A DNA stretch of 64,000 nucleotides. Source: Alteromonas sp. KUL49 (GTDB taxonomy: Bacteria; Pseudomonadota; Gammaproteobacteria; Enterobacterales; Alteromonadaceae). Where the stretch lies: assembly GCF_006538345.1 (NCBI RefSeq), contig NZ_BJKL01000007.1:233485-297484 (forward strand), in the 5' to 3' direction. Positions within the stretch are counted from its first letter, which is position 1. Each line of letters begins with the position of its first letter. Below the pieces are notes generated by a model. The model was not told the origin of the DNA, did not search any database, and was given only the letters and a program-made list of their open reading frames with translations. Made by a program: the position numbers and the translations under genes. Below, piece by piece: positions 19,696 to 28,946 of this stretch.

Positions 19696-20720
19696 TAAGC
19701 TATCTCTCTGCTCTCTTGCATTAATCTGGAATAAATTTGCTTCATGGCGTCGTCAGGGAACAGCAACAACAAGTCAAAAGCAATACCTTTTGCTTTGATG
19801 GCGTAGCCAATCTCGACAGCCATAATCTGCCCCCATTTTTTCACGTTGTCACTGAGTAAGGTATCTAGCCCTTGGTGACGACCCAGCAGTACTGGATGGG
19901 TCTGATTAAAGCTTACGTTCAACTGTTCGGCAAGGCCATTTAAGCACGCACCAATAAGTATATTCGATACATCCATCAGGGCTTCTAAATCTAAGCTTCC
20001 TATCGAGTCATGGGCATCGTATCCAAGCAATTCGACCATGCTCTGTGTATTGGTGTCGTTGAATATGACTAAAGCTTCGCCACGTATTCCTGAGCCAACA
20101 AACCCCTTAGAAACTGCAGATACACACTCATTGTGATTAATCTCTGCAATCGCCATAGATAATTCGTTACTCGCTAACAAATTTACGTTCGGGATGGGCA
20201 AATCGATAAAGGTACCCAGTAATTGCGCTAAACTTTCACCGGCTTGACCCATAGCAACGTTCACCATTTCTCGATAAGCGTCTAACTGGTCTTCCAAGGT
20301 ATGAGTTTTAAGCTTATTCGCCTCTTCCACTCGATGACTCGCTTCGCTGTCACCGTTGTAAATACCATACGCCGCTAAAATAGTCGTTAACTTGGTATTG
20401 TCGATAGGTTTGCGAATAAACTCTAACGCCCCCATATTTTTCATACGGGTGCGCGCCTCTGGCTGAACATCACCAGAAACCACAATAACCAAGCACGGGA
20501 GGTCCTGCTTTCGAATGACCTCCATCGTTTCGTAGCCGTCCATTACTGGCATGTTTAGATCGAGGAAAAGCACATCGCCCTTTCCCGCTTTGATCATAGA
20601 TATGGCTTCCGCTCCATTCTCTGCAAATGAAATCTCCACATCCCAGCCATCTGGAATACTGCGCGCCATTTGGCGGCGAGCAAAGCCAGAGTCGTCACAA
20701 ATGAGTACTGGAATAGTCAC
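19695..20720 (-). CDS. Response regulator receiver with CheC/CheX-like C-terminal domain
   Basis: 341 residues. The receiver domain (1-120) has the acidic pair DD (9-10), phospho-acceptor Asp54 in LFLDLNMPVMDG, Ser in VVSGD and Lys in IRKP. The C-terminal half (about 150-335) looks like a CheC/CheX phosphatase domain: LDLEALMDVSNILIGACLNGLAEQL carries the helix motif, although the usual Glu-x-x-Asn reads Asp-x-x-Asn. Such proteins may dephosphorylate their own or another receiver. It lies 10 bp after thyA and overlaps the diguanylate cyclase start, so it may control that enzyme. Confidence 0.82.
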   Translation of the reverse strand: MTIPVLICDDSGFARRQMARSIPDGWDVEISFAENGAEAISMIKAGKGDVLFLDLNMPVMDGYETMEVIRKQDLPCLVIVVSGDVQPEARTRMKNMGALEFIRKPIDNTKLTTILAAYGIYNGDSEASHRVEEANKLKTHTLEDQLDAYREMVNVAMGQAGESLAQLLGTFIDLPIPNVNLLASNELSMAIAEINHNECVSAVSKGFVGSGIRGEALVIFNDTNTQSMVELLGYDAHDSIGSLDLEALMDVSNILIGACLNGLAEQLNVSFNQTHPVLLGRHQGLDTLLSDNVKKWGQIMAVEIGYAIKAKGIAFDLLLLFPDDAMKQIYSRLMQESREIA

Positions 20721-20730
20721 ATCTACCTCG

Positions 20731-21564
20731 CTAGATCGCTACAGGTGCTTTGATATGTGGATGACATTCATAATCCTGAAGCTCAAAATCATCATAGGTA
20801 AAAGAAAACAAATCTTTTACTTCAGGGTTAATGGCCATGGTAGGACGCTTGTACGGTGTTCTGCTAAGCTGCAGTTCTACTTGCTCTAAATGATTACTGT
20901 ACAAATGTGCATCGCCTAATGTGTGTACAAAATCACCGGGCTCAAGATCACAAACTTGCGCTACCATCATCGTCAGTAAGGCGTAGCTTGCAATGTTAAA
21001 AGGTACGCCTAAGAAAATATCACCGCTGCGTTGATATAGTTGGCAACTGAGTTTTCCGTCGAGTACATAGAACTGGAAAAGGGTGTGGCATGGAGGAAGG
21101 GCTTGCTTACCCATGGCCGCATTTTCTTTCGGAGAGTAGTTTGTATCGGGCAGTACTGCCGGGTTCCACGCACTCACAATCAAGCGACGAGAGTCTGGAT
21201 TTGTTTTAATCTGTTCTACTAACTCTTTGATTTGGTCGACCGTAGTGCCGTCACCGCGATCCCAACTGCGCCATTGATATCCGTAAACAGGACCGAGCTC
21301 GCCGTCTTCAGTTGCCCACTCGTCCCAAATACTTACGCCATTCTCTTTCAAATAGGCGATGTTGGTTTCACCTTTCAAAAACCATAACAACTCATGAATA
21401 ATCGATTTTAGGTGACACTTTTTAGTCGTCACCAATGGAAAACCTTCCTGCAAATTAAATCGCATTTGGTAACCAAATACGCTCAGGGTTCCCGTACCGG
21501 TTCTGTCTTCCTTTTTCACACCATTGTCACGCACATGGCGCATCAGAGTAAGATATTCTTTCAT
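20731..21564 (-). CDS. thyA: Thymidylate synthase
   Basis: 277-residue folate-dependent enzyme converting dUMP to dTMP. Catalytic Cys159 is in [12 protein letters not shown]; other family segments are [12 protein letters not shown], the WDEWA region, [23 protein letters not shown] and [20 protein letters not shown]. It is 13 residues longer than the 264-residue E. coli enzyme, and the excess is a short insertion before the catalytic Cys (about 141-153, [13 protein letters not shown]). It lies 22 bp after lgt in the conserved lgt-thyA order. Confidence 0.97.
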   Translation of the reverse strand: MKEYLTLMRHVRDNGVKKEDRTGTGTLSVFGYQMRFNLQEGFPLVTTKKCHLKSIIHELLWFLKGETNIAYLKENGVSIWDEWATEDGELGPVYGYQWRSWDRGDGTTVDQIKELVEQIKTNPDSRRLIVSAWNPAVLPDTNYSPKENAAMGKQALPPCHTLFQFYVLDGKLSCQLYQRSGDIFLGVPFNIASYALLTMMVAQVCDLEPGDFVHTLGDAHLYSNHLEQVELQLSRTPYKRPTMAINPEVKDLFSFTYDDFELQDYECHPHIKAPVAI

Positions 21565-21586
21565 CGTTATTCTTTATTATCTGTTG

Positions 21587-22384
21587 TTACGCATTTGCAT
21601 CGTCGCGCTTGTATGCGCGAAGCAATAAGATCAATCCCAATAGTATCATAGGAAGACACAAGAGTTGCCCTTGACTTAGGCCAAGTTGGTATAGGCCTAT
21701 GTGTGCATCGGGTTCTCTGAAAAACTCTATGATAAAGCGGAATGATCCATAACCCAACAAGAAGACACCGCCTACTGCGCCCACAGGACGAGGCTTAGCT
21801 GAGTACATCCACAAGATGACGAATAACACCACGCCCTCGAGTGCAAATTCGTAGAGTTGTGACGGGTGTCTGGGTTCATTACCCGCATTAGGAAAAATCA
21901 CAGCCCATGGAACATCTGTGGTCCTTCCCCACAATTCGGCATTTAAAAAGTTACCGATACGCCCCGCTCCTAAACCAATGGGAACAAGAGGGGCGACAAA
22001 ATCCCCTAGCGCGAGGAATGTGGTACCCATTCGCTTGGCCTGCCAAAAAAGTGCAACCAAGACACCAATGAGACCGCCGTGGAAAGACATACCGCCAGTC
22101 CATATCTTAAATAGATACAAGGGGTCGTCGAGAAACATGCCAAACTGATAAAAGAACACGTACCCCAATCGACCACCTAAAATGACGCCGATAAAGCCCC
22201 AAAACAGCATGTCGCTGACTTGGTCTTTCGTCCAGGTGGTATTTGATAAGCGTTTCTGTGCTAATAAATACGCCGCGACAAATGCCACTAAGTACATCAT
22301 TCCGTACCAACGCACACTTAATGGCCCAACACTAAAAATAACAGGGTCTATACTGGGGAATACCAGATAACTACTGTCAGACAT
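21587..22384 (-). CDS. lgt: Prolipoprotein diacylglyceryl transferase
   Basis: 265-residue inner-membrane enzyme that transfers diacylglycerol from phosphatidylglycerol to the lipobox cysteine of prolipoproteins. The Lgt signature [17 protein letters not shown] is intact, as are the [12 protein letters not shown] segment and the [11 protein letters not shown] loop. About seven membrane helices. It starts 3 bp after the TSUP permease gene and precedes thyA. Substrates in this window include the PrsT-like protein and NlpD. Confidence 0.97.
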   Translation of the reverse strand: MSDSSYLVFPSIDPVIFSVGPLSVRWYGMMYLVAFVAAYLLAQKRLSNTTWTKDQVSDMLFWGFIGVILGGRLGYVFFYQFGMFLDDPLYLFKIWTGGMSFHGGLIGVLVALFWQAKRMGTTFLALGDFVAPLVPIGLGAGRIGNFLNAELWGRTTDVPWAVIFPNAGNEPRHPSQLYEFALEGVVLFVILWMYSAKPRPVGAVGGVFLLGYGSFRFIIEFFREPDAHIGLYQLGLSQGQLLCLPMILLGLILLLRAYKRDDANA

Positions 22385-22387
22385 AAC

Positions 22388-23194
22388 CTATTCTATTCCT
22401 ACTAACATTTTTAAACTGACTAACACTAGCAAGGCCGCTAGCATTAACTTAAGTACTCTAACATTGACCTTCTGCCCTAACTTGGCGCCAATATTGGCGG
22501 TTAGCATGGACGTCGCGACTATGCCTGCTCCCGCTGGCAGGTAGACATACCCAACACTACCCGATGGTAGGCTTGTATTAGACCAGCCGGAGATGATAAA
22601 ACTTACCGTACCAAATACGGCGATCACCAAACCGCAAAAAGCAGCGCAACCGATGGCCTGACGAATGTTCACGTTGAACCACACTAACGCAGGTACAAGC
22701 AAAGCGCCGCCGCCAATACCCATGAAGGCACTTACCCCTCCGGTTAGGGTACCAACAACACCGAGAACCTTAGGTGTGGCTTTATTTCCAGAGGCACGCT
22801 TTTTACCGAAAGCCATCTGCAATGCAATCAGCATGACCAATACCGCAAATACATCAATGAGCATCTCGCCGGGAATTGCACTTGCCGTGAATGCTCCGGC
22901 AACGGCGCCAAACCCTATCCCTAAACTGGTGTATATAACCGTTGGCTTATGAAAATTGCCTAACTTGTGATGAGTAAGCGCGGAGGAAAGACCGGTAAAA
23001 ATGATGGTAGATAACGATGTTGCCACTGCCACTTGCATGACATATTGCGTACTCATTCCCAACACATTGATCAGTAAATAAGACAAGGCAGGCACAATAA
23101 TCAAGCCGCCTCCAATACCTAACATGCCGGCTAACACACCAACCACAGCGCCAATTCCTAGGCAACTAAGAAAAATAATGACTACCGGATCCAT
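22388..23194 (-). CDS. TSUP (TauE/SafE) family permease
   Basis: 268-residue membrane protein of the sulfite exporter TauE/SafE type. It shows the duplicated family motif: GVLAGMLGIGGGLIIVPAL near the N-terminus and GGVSAFMGIGGGALLVPALVW in the middle, with about eight membrane helices. Substrate cannot be told from sequence; sulfite, sulfonates and other organic anions are known in the family. The frame reaches a GTG at 23200, but ATG 23194 is correctly spaced from GGGAG. It sits between ptsP and lgt. Confidence 0.85.
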   Translation of the reverse strand: MDPVVIIFLSCLGIGAVVGVLAGMLGIGGGLIIVPALSYLLINVLGMSTQYVMQVAVATSLSTIIFTGLSSALTHHKLGNFHKPTVIYTSLGIGFGAVAGAFTASAIPGEMLIDVFAVLVMLIALQMAFGKKRASGNKATPKVLGVVGTLTGGVSAFMGIGGGALLVPALVWFNVNIRQAIGCAAFCGLVIAVFGTVSFIISGWSNTSLPSGSVGYVYLPAGAGIVATSMLTANIGAKLGQKVNVRVLKLMLAALLVLVSLKMLVGIE

Positions 23195-23275
23195 ACCCAC
23201 TCCCTGAAGTTAAGCGCGTAGACTAACATAGTTTTCACTACAGAAAGCGATTAATAAAATGAAGCTTATATTTCG

Positions 23276-25567
23276 TTAAGCACCGGCACGTACCAAGCCA
23301 CCGAGACCTTTCGTTTCAAGATATTGATTGACGTGTTCAAACACTTCACTATGACAGCTAGACGTTAGTGCTAGCGATAGTAACTGCTTACTTTCTTCCA
23401 AACTTACATTACGTATAAGCCAATTGATTTTGCGAATATTAAAAGCGCTCATGCTCAAGCGGCGATAGCCCATTCCCATGAGTAATATTGCACCGCCGGG
23501 CTCCCCTGCTAATTCACCGCATATGGTTACGGGCACCTGATTCTGATTGGCTTGTTTGACAATATCGAACAACGCACCAAGTACTGCTGGATGGTAACAA
23601 TTGTACAGACTAGCAACTCGCGTATTATTTCGGTCTACCGCTAGTAGATACTGGGTCAAATCATTACTGCCCACCGAAAAGAAATCCACATGTTTGGCAA
23701 GCTGAGGTAGCTGATAAAGCACTGAAGGCACTTCGAGCATTATACCGAGTTTAGGGCGATGAAGCTTAACATGCTTAGCTTTGAGCTCATCGCTTATTTC
23801 AAAGTATGCCTGATTAACTAGTCGTTTTGCTTCCTTTACCTCAGACACGGAAGAAATCATAGGAAGCATAATTTGCAAGTTGTCCAAGCCTACGCTCGCT
23901 TTGAGCATGGCACGTACTTGCACCAAGAAAATTTCGGGGTGATCTAGGGTTAAGCGAACACCTCGCCATCCTAAGAAGGGGTTTTCCTCGTTAATAGGAA
24001 AGTAAGGTAACGGTTTATCACCGCCTACGTCTAAGGTGCGCATGGTAATAGGTAGTGACGGTGCGGAAGCAAGCACCTGTCGGTACAATTCCACCTGCTC
24101 TAATTCTGATGGAAAACGCTCACGTAACATAAAAGGAATTTCGGTACGGTATAAACCAATTCCTGAACCTATCTGGCCTGCATTGATTTCAACTTCGGCG
24201 GATAAACCTGCGTTGATATACAGCGCCATTCGACATCCGTCTTCACTTTCACAGGGTTTGTCGACGTCAGCTTCAATACGCTGAGCAACCGCCGCTTCTT
24301 CTTCAATAAGCTGCGCAAATTCAAGTTTGATATGACGCTCAGGCGACACGATGATTTCGCCCGCGTATCCGTCAATAAGGATTTCTTTACCCTCTAACAG
24401 TGACGGGGATACGTTTTGACAACCCATCACCGCAGGCACACCCATGGCACGGGCCAAAATAGCCGCATGAGAGTTATTAGACCCGCGTATTGAGATGATG
24501 CCTTTGAGTTTTTCTCGAGGGAACTCGGCCAGCATATTGGCTGACACTTCTTCAGCAACAAGAATACTCTCGTCGTACACTGGTGTTTCAACCACACTGT
24601 GCCCTTTGGCCTCAGTAACGATATACATGAGAATACGGTCAGACAAATCAACAATATCGATAGCCCGCTCTTGCATGTAAGGGTCATCCATTGCTTCAAA
24701 ACGGGCGGCGTAATTCTCTACTACCATTTTGAGCGACGACGCGGCATCCCACCCCCCTCGGATCTTTTCTTCAACTTCTCGCCCGAGACTGTTGGCATCA
24801 AGTAGATGGTGATAGAGCTGAAAAATAGACTTTACGTCATCGGGGATCCCATCATCTAACCGCTGAGATAAGGCATCAACATGAGCCCGAGTAAGTTCAA
24901 CACCACGGCGATAGATTTTAATTTCTTCAGCCGGAGACGTGGTTCGCTTCACTACCCAGTTTTTCAGCTTTACGGATTTTTCAGAGGATGCGCCACGACC
25001 TATAGCCAGCCCCGGTGAGCCAGGAATACCACTCACATTTTTTTGCGTGGGAATAGGATCATTGGACGTTGTGTTATTCAGCGCGCCACGCATATCTGCA
25101 TTGGTTATTTCCAATGCCAACTGTGCGGCTAAGGTCACCAAGAAAGCTTCTTCGTCTTCACTGAAGCGGCGCATATCACCTTGCTGCAGTGTGATAACCC
25201 CTAAGACTCGACGCTGATGAATGATCGGCGTACCCAAAAAGCCATTATACGCTTCTTCTTGTACTTCCGGATAGTGTTTGAATCGGGGATGAGTATGGGC
25301 GTTTACAATATTAAGAGGTTCTTCTCTTTGGCCAACTAAACCGATAAGCCCTTCTGAAAAACCTATTTTTACTTGCTCGACAGCATCGGGGTGAAGGCCA
25401 TCTGTTGCTTTGAGAACGAATTCCTGTTTTTCGTAATCCGCGAGATAAATAGAACATGAGTCTACGCTTAGCGTTTGCTTTACGCGGCTCGCTAGACGGA
25501 ACAGAGCGGTATCAAGTGCAGGAATTTGATTAATTTCCTGCACAATACGTTTAAGCGTGGTTAGCAT
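23276..25567 (-). CDS. ptsP: Phosphoenolpyruvate-protein phosphotransferase PtsP (EI-Ntr)
   Basis: 763-residue first enzyme of the nitrogen-related phosphotransferase chain (EI-Ntr, then NPr, then EIIA-Ntr). An N-terminal GAF domain (about 15-160) senses metabolites. The EI part has the phosphorylated histidine at about residue 367 in GSNNSHAAILARAMGVPAVMG, and the PEP-binding barrel with GIGLYRTEIPFM, RTLDVGGDKPLPYF and SVGSNDLTQYLLAVDRN. It follows rppH by 34 bp and almost certainly shares its transcript. Confidence 0.96.
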   Translation of the reverse strand: MLTTLKRIVQEINQIPALDTALFRLASRVKQTLSVDSCSIYLADYEKQEFVLKATDGLHPDAVEQVKIGFSEGLIGLVGQREEPLNIVNAHTHPRFKHYPEVQEEAYNGFLGTPIIHQRRVLGVITLQQGDMRRFSEDEEAFLVTLAAQLALEITNADMRGALNNTTSNDPIPTQKNVSGIPGSPGLAIGRGASSEKSVKLKNWVVKRTTSPAEEIKIYRRGVELTRAHVDALSQRLDDGIPDDVKSIFQLYHHLLDANSLGREVEEKIRGGWDAASSLKMVVENYAARFEAMDDPYMQERAIDIVDLSDRILMYIVTEAKGHSVVETPVYDESILVAEEVSANMLAEFPREKLKGIISIRGSNNSHAAILARAMGVPAVMGCQNVSPSLLEGKEILIDGYAGEIIVSPERHIKLEFAQLIEEEAAVAQRIEADVDKPCESEDGCRMALYINAGLSAEVEINAGQIGSGIGLYRTEIPFMLRERFPSELEQVELYRQVLASAPSLPITMRTLDVGGDKPLPYFPINEENPFLGWRGVRLTLDHPEIFLVQVRAMLKASVGLDNLQIMLPMISSVSEVKEAKRLVNQAYFEISDELKAKHVKLHRPKLGIMLEVPSVLYQLPQLAKHVDFFSVGSNDLTQYLLAVDRNNTRVASLYNCYHPAVLGALFDIVKQANQNQVPVTICGELAGEPGGAILLMGMGYRRLSMSAFNIRKINWLIRNVSLEESKQLLSLALTSSCHSEVFEHVNQYLETKGLGGLVRAGA

Positions 25568-25601
25568 CGCGCTTTATTCCCTCACATGTCCATGGTTTAC
25601 A

Positions 25602-26144
25602 TTATCCCCGACGACGCTTCTTATTGCGTCTTGCGCCATTTCCTTGATGACGCTGCTGGCCTCGCTGTTGAGAAGACAGCACTACCGGAGCAAATTCTTT
25701 CATTACCCGGCGGTACACATCCCGTTTGAAGGACACGACATTTCGTATGGGGTACCAATAACTTACCCACCGCCAATCATCAAACTCAGGATGCCCTGTT
25801 TTTAATACATCAACTTCCCGCTCATCGCATTCAAGTTGGAGCAAAAACCACTTTTGCTTCTGGCCAATACACACAGGGTTGCTTCCCTGACGAATGAGTC
25901 GCTTGGGTAGTTTATATCGCAACCAATTGCGTGTAACACTCAAGATAGAAACATCTTTTTGTGTTAGCCCCACCTCCTCGTGAAGCTCACGATACATCGC
26001 TTGTTCAGCAGATTCCCCTTCATCAATTCCGCCTTGAGGGAACTGCCATGAATGTTGACCATAACGTCTTGCCCAAAATACTTGACCCATTTTGTTGCAA
26101 ATCACTATGCCCACATTCGCACGGAATCCATCGGCATCTATCAC
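25602..26144 (-). CDS. rppH: RNA pyrophosphohydrolase RppH
   Basis: 180-residue Nudix hydrolase that removes pyrophosphate from the 5' end of mRNA and triggers RNase E-dependent decay. The Nudix box is intact ([23 protein letters not shown] as GX5EX7REUXEEXGU, in two stretches). The N-terminus [18 protein letters not shown] is family-typical, and the start is GTG, also common in homologues. The C-terminus is an Arg/Lys-rich tail. First gene of rppH-ptsP, divergent from mutH. Confidence 0.96.
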   Translation of the reverse strand: MIDADGFRANVGIVICNKMGQVFWARRYGQHSWQFPQGGIDEGESAEQAMYRELHEEVGLTQKDVSILSVTRNWLRYKLPKRLIRQGSNPVCIGQKQKWFLLQLECDEREVDVLKTGHPEFDDWRWVSYWYPIRNVVSFKRDVYRRVMKEFAPVVLSSQQRGQQRHQGNGARRNKKRRRG

Positions 26145-26260
26145 ATAGACTCCCGGGCACTCTATACTTTTCTATTGTTGCATTCTTCCATAATATATAC
26201 GCCTTTCAAAGCATTAATCGTCATCTACGAACAAGCGGTAAGTAATAAGTGACTCATATC

Positions 26261-26936
26261 ATGCAACCACCAGCTACACCACCAACCAGCATCGACGAAC
26301 TGTTGAAACGCTGTCAGGCCATTGCAGGCTTGAGTTTAGGCGAGTTAGCTACCATGGCAAATGTAGCGATTCCTGCCAATTTGCAGCGTCACAAAGGATG
26401 GCCGGGTATGTTGGTAGAATTGTGGTTAGGCGCCACTGCGGGTTCCAAACCCCAGCAAGACTTTCCCGATTTAGGTGTTGAACTTAAAACAATTCCTATC
26501 GACGCCGTCGGTCAGCCTCTCGAAACCACATACGTTTGTTTTACACCCTTGATAATTCCCCCCGGGTATGACCTGGCAACAGAGTAATGTAAGAAACAAG
26601 CTACAACAGGTATTGTGGTTACCTATTGAGGGCGACCGCGCTATTCCTTTAGCCGAGCGTCGCTTAGCAACGGGTTTCTTGTGGCGCCCCACTCCTCAAG
26701 AAGACGCAATACTCAGAACCGACTGGGAGGAGCTTACCGAAGCCATTCTTACCGGCAATGTAGAGACCATCACAGCCCGTCAAGGTGAGGCCCTACATAT
26801 AAGACCAAAAGCAGCAAACGGTAGTGTGCTTACAGACGCCTTTGGGCCAGAGGGTCAAAGAATAAAAACACGCCCTAGAGGCTTTTACTTGAGAAAATCA
26901 TTCACCGCTCACATTCTTCATCAAGCTTTTGCTTGA
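26261..26936 (+). pseudogene. mutH: MutH DNA mismatch repair endonuclease, interrupted by a frameshift
   Basis: Two overlapping frames together encode a complete MutH, the endonuclease that nicks the unmethylated GATC strand. The first frame (to the stop at 26585-26587) holds the N-terminal half with the catalytic D...ExK motif ([15 protein letters not shown]). The second (from about 26568) holds the rest, with VRNKLQQVLWLPIEGDR, IRPKAANG and RGFYLRKSF. The break lies at CCCCCCGGG (26558-26566): removing one base restores [15 protein letters not shown]. This is either a sequencing error, a real inactivating mutation, or a phase-variable tract. GTG 26249 is an alternative start. Confidence 0.85.
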
Positions 26937-27004
26937 CCTACCTCAAGCTGCCCTATATTCCGGTTCGCTATAGTCTTTATGTACCTTTTGATAAGGAGTA
27001 GATC

Positions 27005-27250
27005 ATGGCGCTGAAAATTACCGAAGAATGCATCAACTGTGAATTATGTGAAGACGAATGTCCAAATCAGGCGATTTCTTCAAACAGTGAAATTTTCGTG
27101 ATAGATCCGAACCGATGCACAGAATGCATTGGTCATTACGACGAACCTAGCTGTATAGCGGCGTGCCCCGTTGAATGTATTGAGAAGGACCCTGCCCACA
27201 CAGAGTCACTCTCACAACTAGCGGATAAATATGCTGCGATGCACTGCTAG
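27005..27250 (+). CDS. yfhL: YfhL-family 4Fe-4S ferredoxin
   Basis: 81-residue ferredoxin with two 4Fe-4S clusters. The first cysteine set is CINCELCEDECP; the second, CTECIGHYDEPSCIAACP, carries the longer spacing and extra C-terminal cysteine (VECIEKD) typical of the Alvin/YfhL subgroup. Its partner enzyme is unknown. The ATG has a strong AAGGAG six bases upstream. It lies 68 bp after mutH with room for its own promoter. Confidence 0.92.
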   Translation: MALKITEECINCELCEDECPNQAISSNSEIFVIDPNRCTECIGHYDEPSCIAACPVECIEKDPAHTESLSQLADKYAAMHC

Positions 27251-27264
27251 TCGAATAGAATTCG

Positions 27265-28350
27265 CTACAAAGACGGATTATTTCTCAGGTGTTTAACCAG
27301 CACATCACTGAGGAATTTTTCCGAATTAAGCCCCAATCGCTTGGCGACTTTCGCTATTTTAGTATCGGTTCTCAGTAGCACTTTTTTCGCGTACTCCAAA
27401 CGATAATGGTAAACAAAACTTCTGAAATTTTTCTTTACCTGAAACTGCAAAGCCATCGCTAAAGTAGTAGGGTCAATATTCGCTTTACGACAAAACGACG
27501 CTAAAGTTAAACCAATTTCCTTATAGGCTTTTTGATCAATCATTGCTTGCTCTGCAAGCGTAATGACCTCTCGCATTTGTGCCGGTTTGATGTCCAAGTG
27601 CTCTAATCTCTCGTAATCAAGAGGAGACGGCGACGTGGTGCGCTTAAACGATAGTAGTAGCAAGCACAACAGTAGCGGCCCCCCCAAAATCACATGATGT
27701 AAGCTTTCCCATATGGGTAATTCAAAAAAACCAAACATCGCTGCGGTGACCAACAAAATGCTTGAGAAAGCTACGCCTACAGTAAACGCCATAACACCGG
27801 CGAGTTTTGACACTCTAAATTCCTGTACGTCCACCACCTGTTCGGGTAGATGGCGGTGATACAAATGTACGTGTTCAGTAATAAAGATGCCCAAAAGCAA
27901 GATGCTGAACCCTGCGCACAATGAAGACAAATAGACGGGCCACAACAACAGAGGACTACCGCTTGGCGATGCATCTAACCACAATAATTTTTCGCTTTCA
28001 GGGATAAAAACCACGAAAGACTGAATTACCGCGGTGACAACAAATGGCCACCACAAACGAAAGCGACGGGAGGGAGTGAGCACAAGCAGAGACTTAACGG
28101 CACGGTAGCAGCAGGTCAGCAATAAAACACCAAATGCATCAGAAAGGCCGAATACCGGAATCAACATTTGGAGATCCCACAAGCGCACCCACTCATCCAG
28201 CATAAAGAAGGGCCAGCAGAGTACCGCAATACCAATCCAACCTTTTGACGGTAGGTCATTGGCAAAATAAAACACCCGAGCTAACACGACAAGGTACAAA
28301 CCGATAATGCCGTATAAGGTGTAATCGAATAGAAAATCAGTGCTAAGCAT
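27265..28350 (-). CDS. Membrane-anchored AraC/XylS-type transcriptional regulator
   Basis: 361 residues. The N-terminal two thirds (about 1-240) has seven or so hydrophobic helices starting LYGIIGLYLVVLARVFYF; the C-terminal 110 residues form an AraC-type helix-turn-helix domain (LTLASFCRKANIDPTTLAMALQ, then YHYRLEYAKKVLLRTDTKIAKVAKRLGLNSEKFLSDVL). This is a one-component regulator with the sensor in the inner membrane. Ligand and targets are unknown. It is convergent with yfhL and precedes no obvious operon partner. Confidence 0.78.
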   Translation of the reverse strand: MLSTDFLFDYTLYGIIGLYLVVLARVFYFANDLPSKGWIGIAVLCWPFFMLDEWVRLWDLQMLIPVFGLSDAFGVLLLTCCYRAVKSLLVLTPSRRFRLWWPFVVTAVIQSFVVFIPESEKLLWLDASPSGSPLLLWPVYLSSLCAGFSILLLGIFITEHVHLYHRHLPEQVVDVQEFRVSKLAGVMAFTVGVAFSSILLVTAAMFGFFELPIWESLHHVILGGPLLLCLLLLSFKRTTSPSPLDYERLEHLDIKPAQMREVITLAEQAMIDQKAYKEIGLTLASFCRKANIDPTTLAMALQFQVKKNFRSFVYHYRLEYAKKVLLRTDTKIAKVAKRLGLNSEKFLSDVLVKHLRNNPSL

Positions 28351-28397
28351 CCATACGTCCTACTGTGCTAATGCGCCATTAATCATCACTGGCGGCA

Positions 28398-28946
28398 TTA
28401 CCAATAAATTTCTCGTTGCATCGCAACATTGCGCGTTCGTTCCATGACACCAATAAGAATAGCCAGTTTGTCGTTTGTCCACTGACTTAATTCTTCTTGC
28501 GACTCTAGGTCAGCATCTTTTAATGCCTGCTTAAGCATAAGTAAAGCATTCAACTCGTCAATACCTGTTAGTAAATCTAGCCAAGGCGCACGAAAATTTC
28601 CTCTCGCTTCGACAAACAAATCACCGAGTAAAAAGCCACTCCACAGTGTCTGCCTTAATAAAACCTCCACTGCAGAATAATTGGTTGCGCGCATAGGCTT
28701 ACTAAGTGGCATACTTTGTTGTACCGTTTGCCAGCCTTGAGACAACCACCCTTTGGCGTGATCAATTACGGGTAAATCGAAGCCTTGGGTTTGATTGCGC
28801 CACGGTTTAATCTGCACTAAGTTGATGGCTTGCAACTTGATTTCTGTCATAAATTGGTCAAAAAACATTTCTGACGGAACATGGGCATGTAACAGGCCGG
28901 CCTGACGCCCCTGTAAGTAACTCGTGACAGCAGGATGTTTACTCAA
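28398..28946 (-). CDS. ygiF: C-terminal CHAD segment of a CYTH/CHAD (YgiF-like) protein, in a second frame
   Basis: 182 codons from a TTG at 28946 to 28398, in the -1 frame relative to the upstream CYTH part. The sequence continues the CHAD domain (TNYSAVEVLLRQTLWSGFLLG, WLDLLTGIDELNALL). There is no ATG near the start. The TTG overlaps the upstream TGA (TTGA), so it could be made by reinitiation, by -1 frameshifting at the slippery heptamer 28949-28955, or not at all if the gene is broken. Confidence 0.65.
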   Translation of the reverse strand: MSKHPAVTSYLQGRQAGLLHAHVPSEMFFDQFMTEIKLQAINLVQIKPWRNQTQGFDLPVIDHAKGWLSQGWQTVQQSMPLSKPMRATNYSAVEVLLRQTLWSGFLLGDLFVEARGNFRAPWLDLLTGIDELNALLMLKQALKDADLESQEELSQWTNDKLAILIGVMERTRNVAMQREIYW

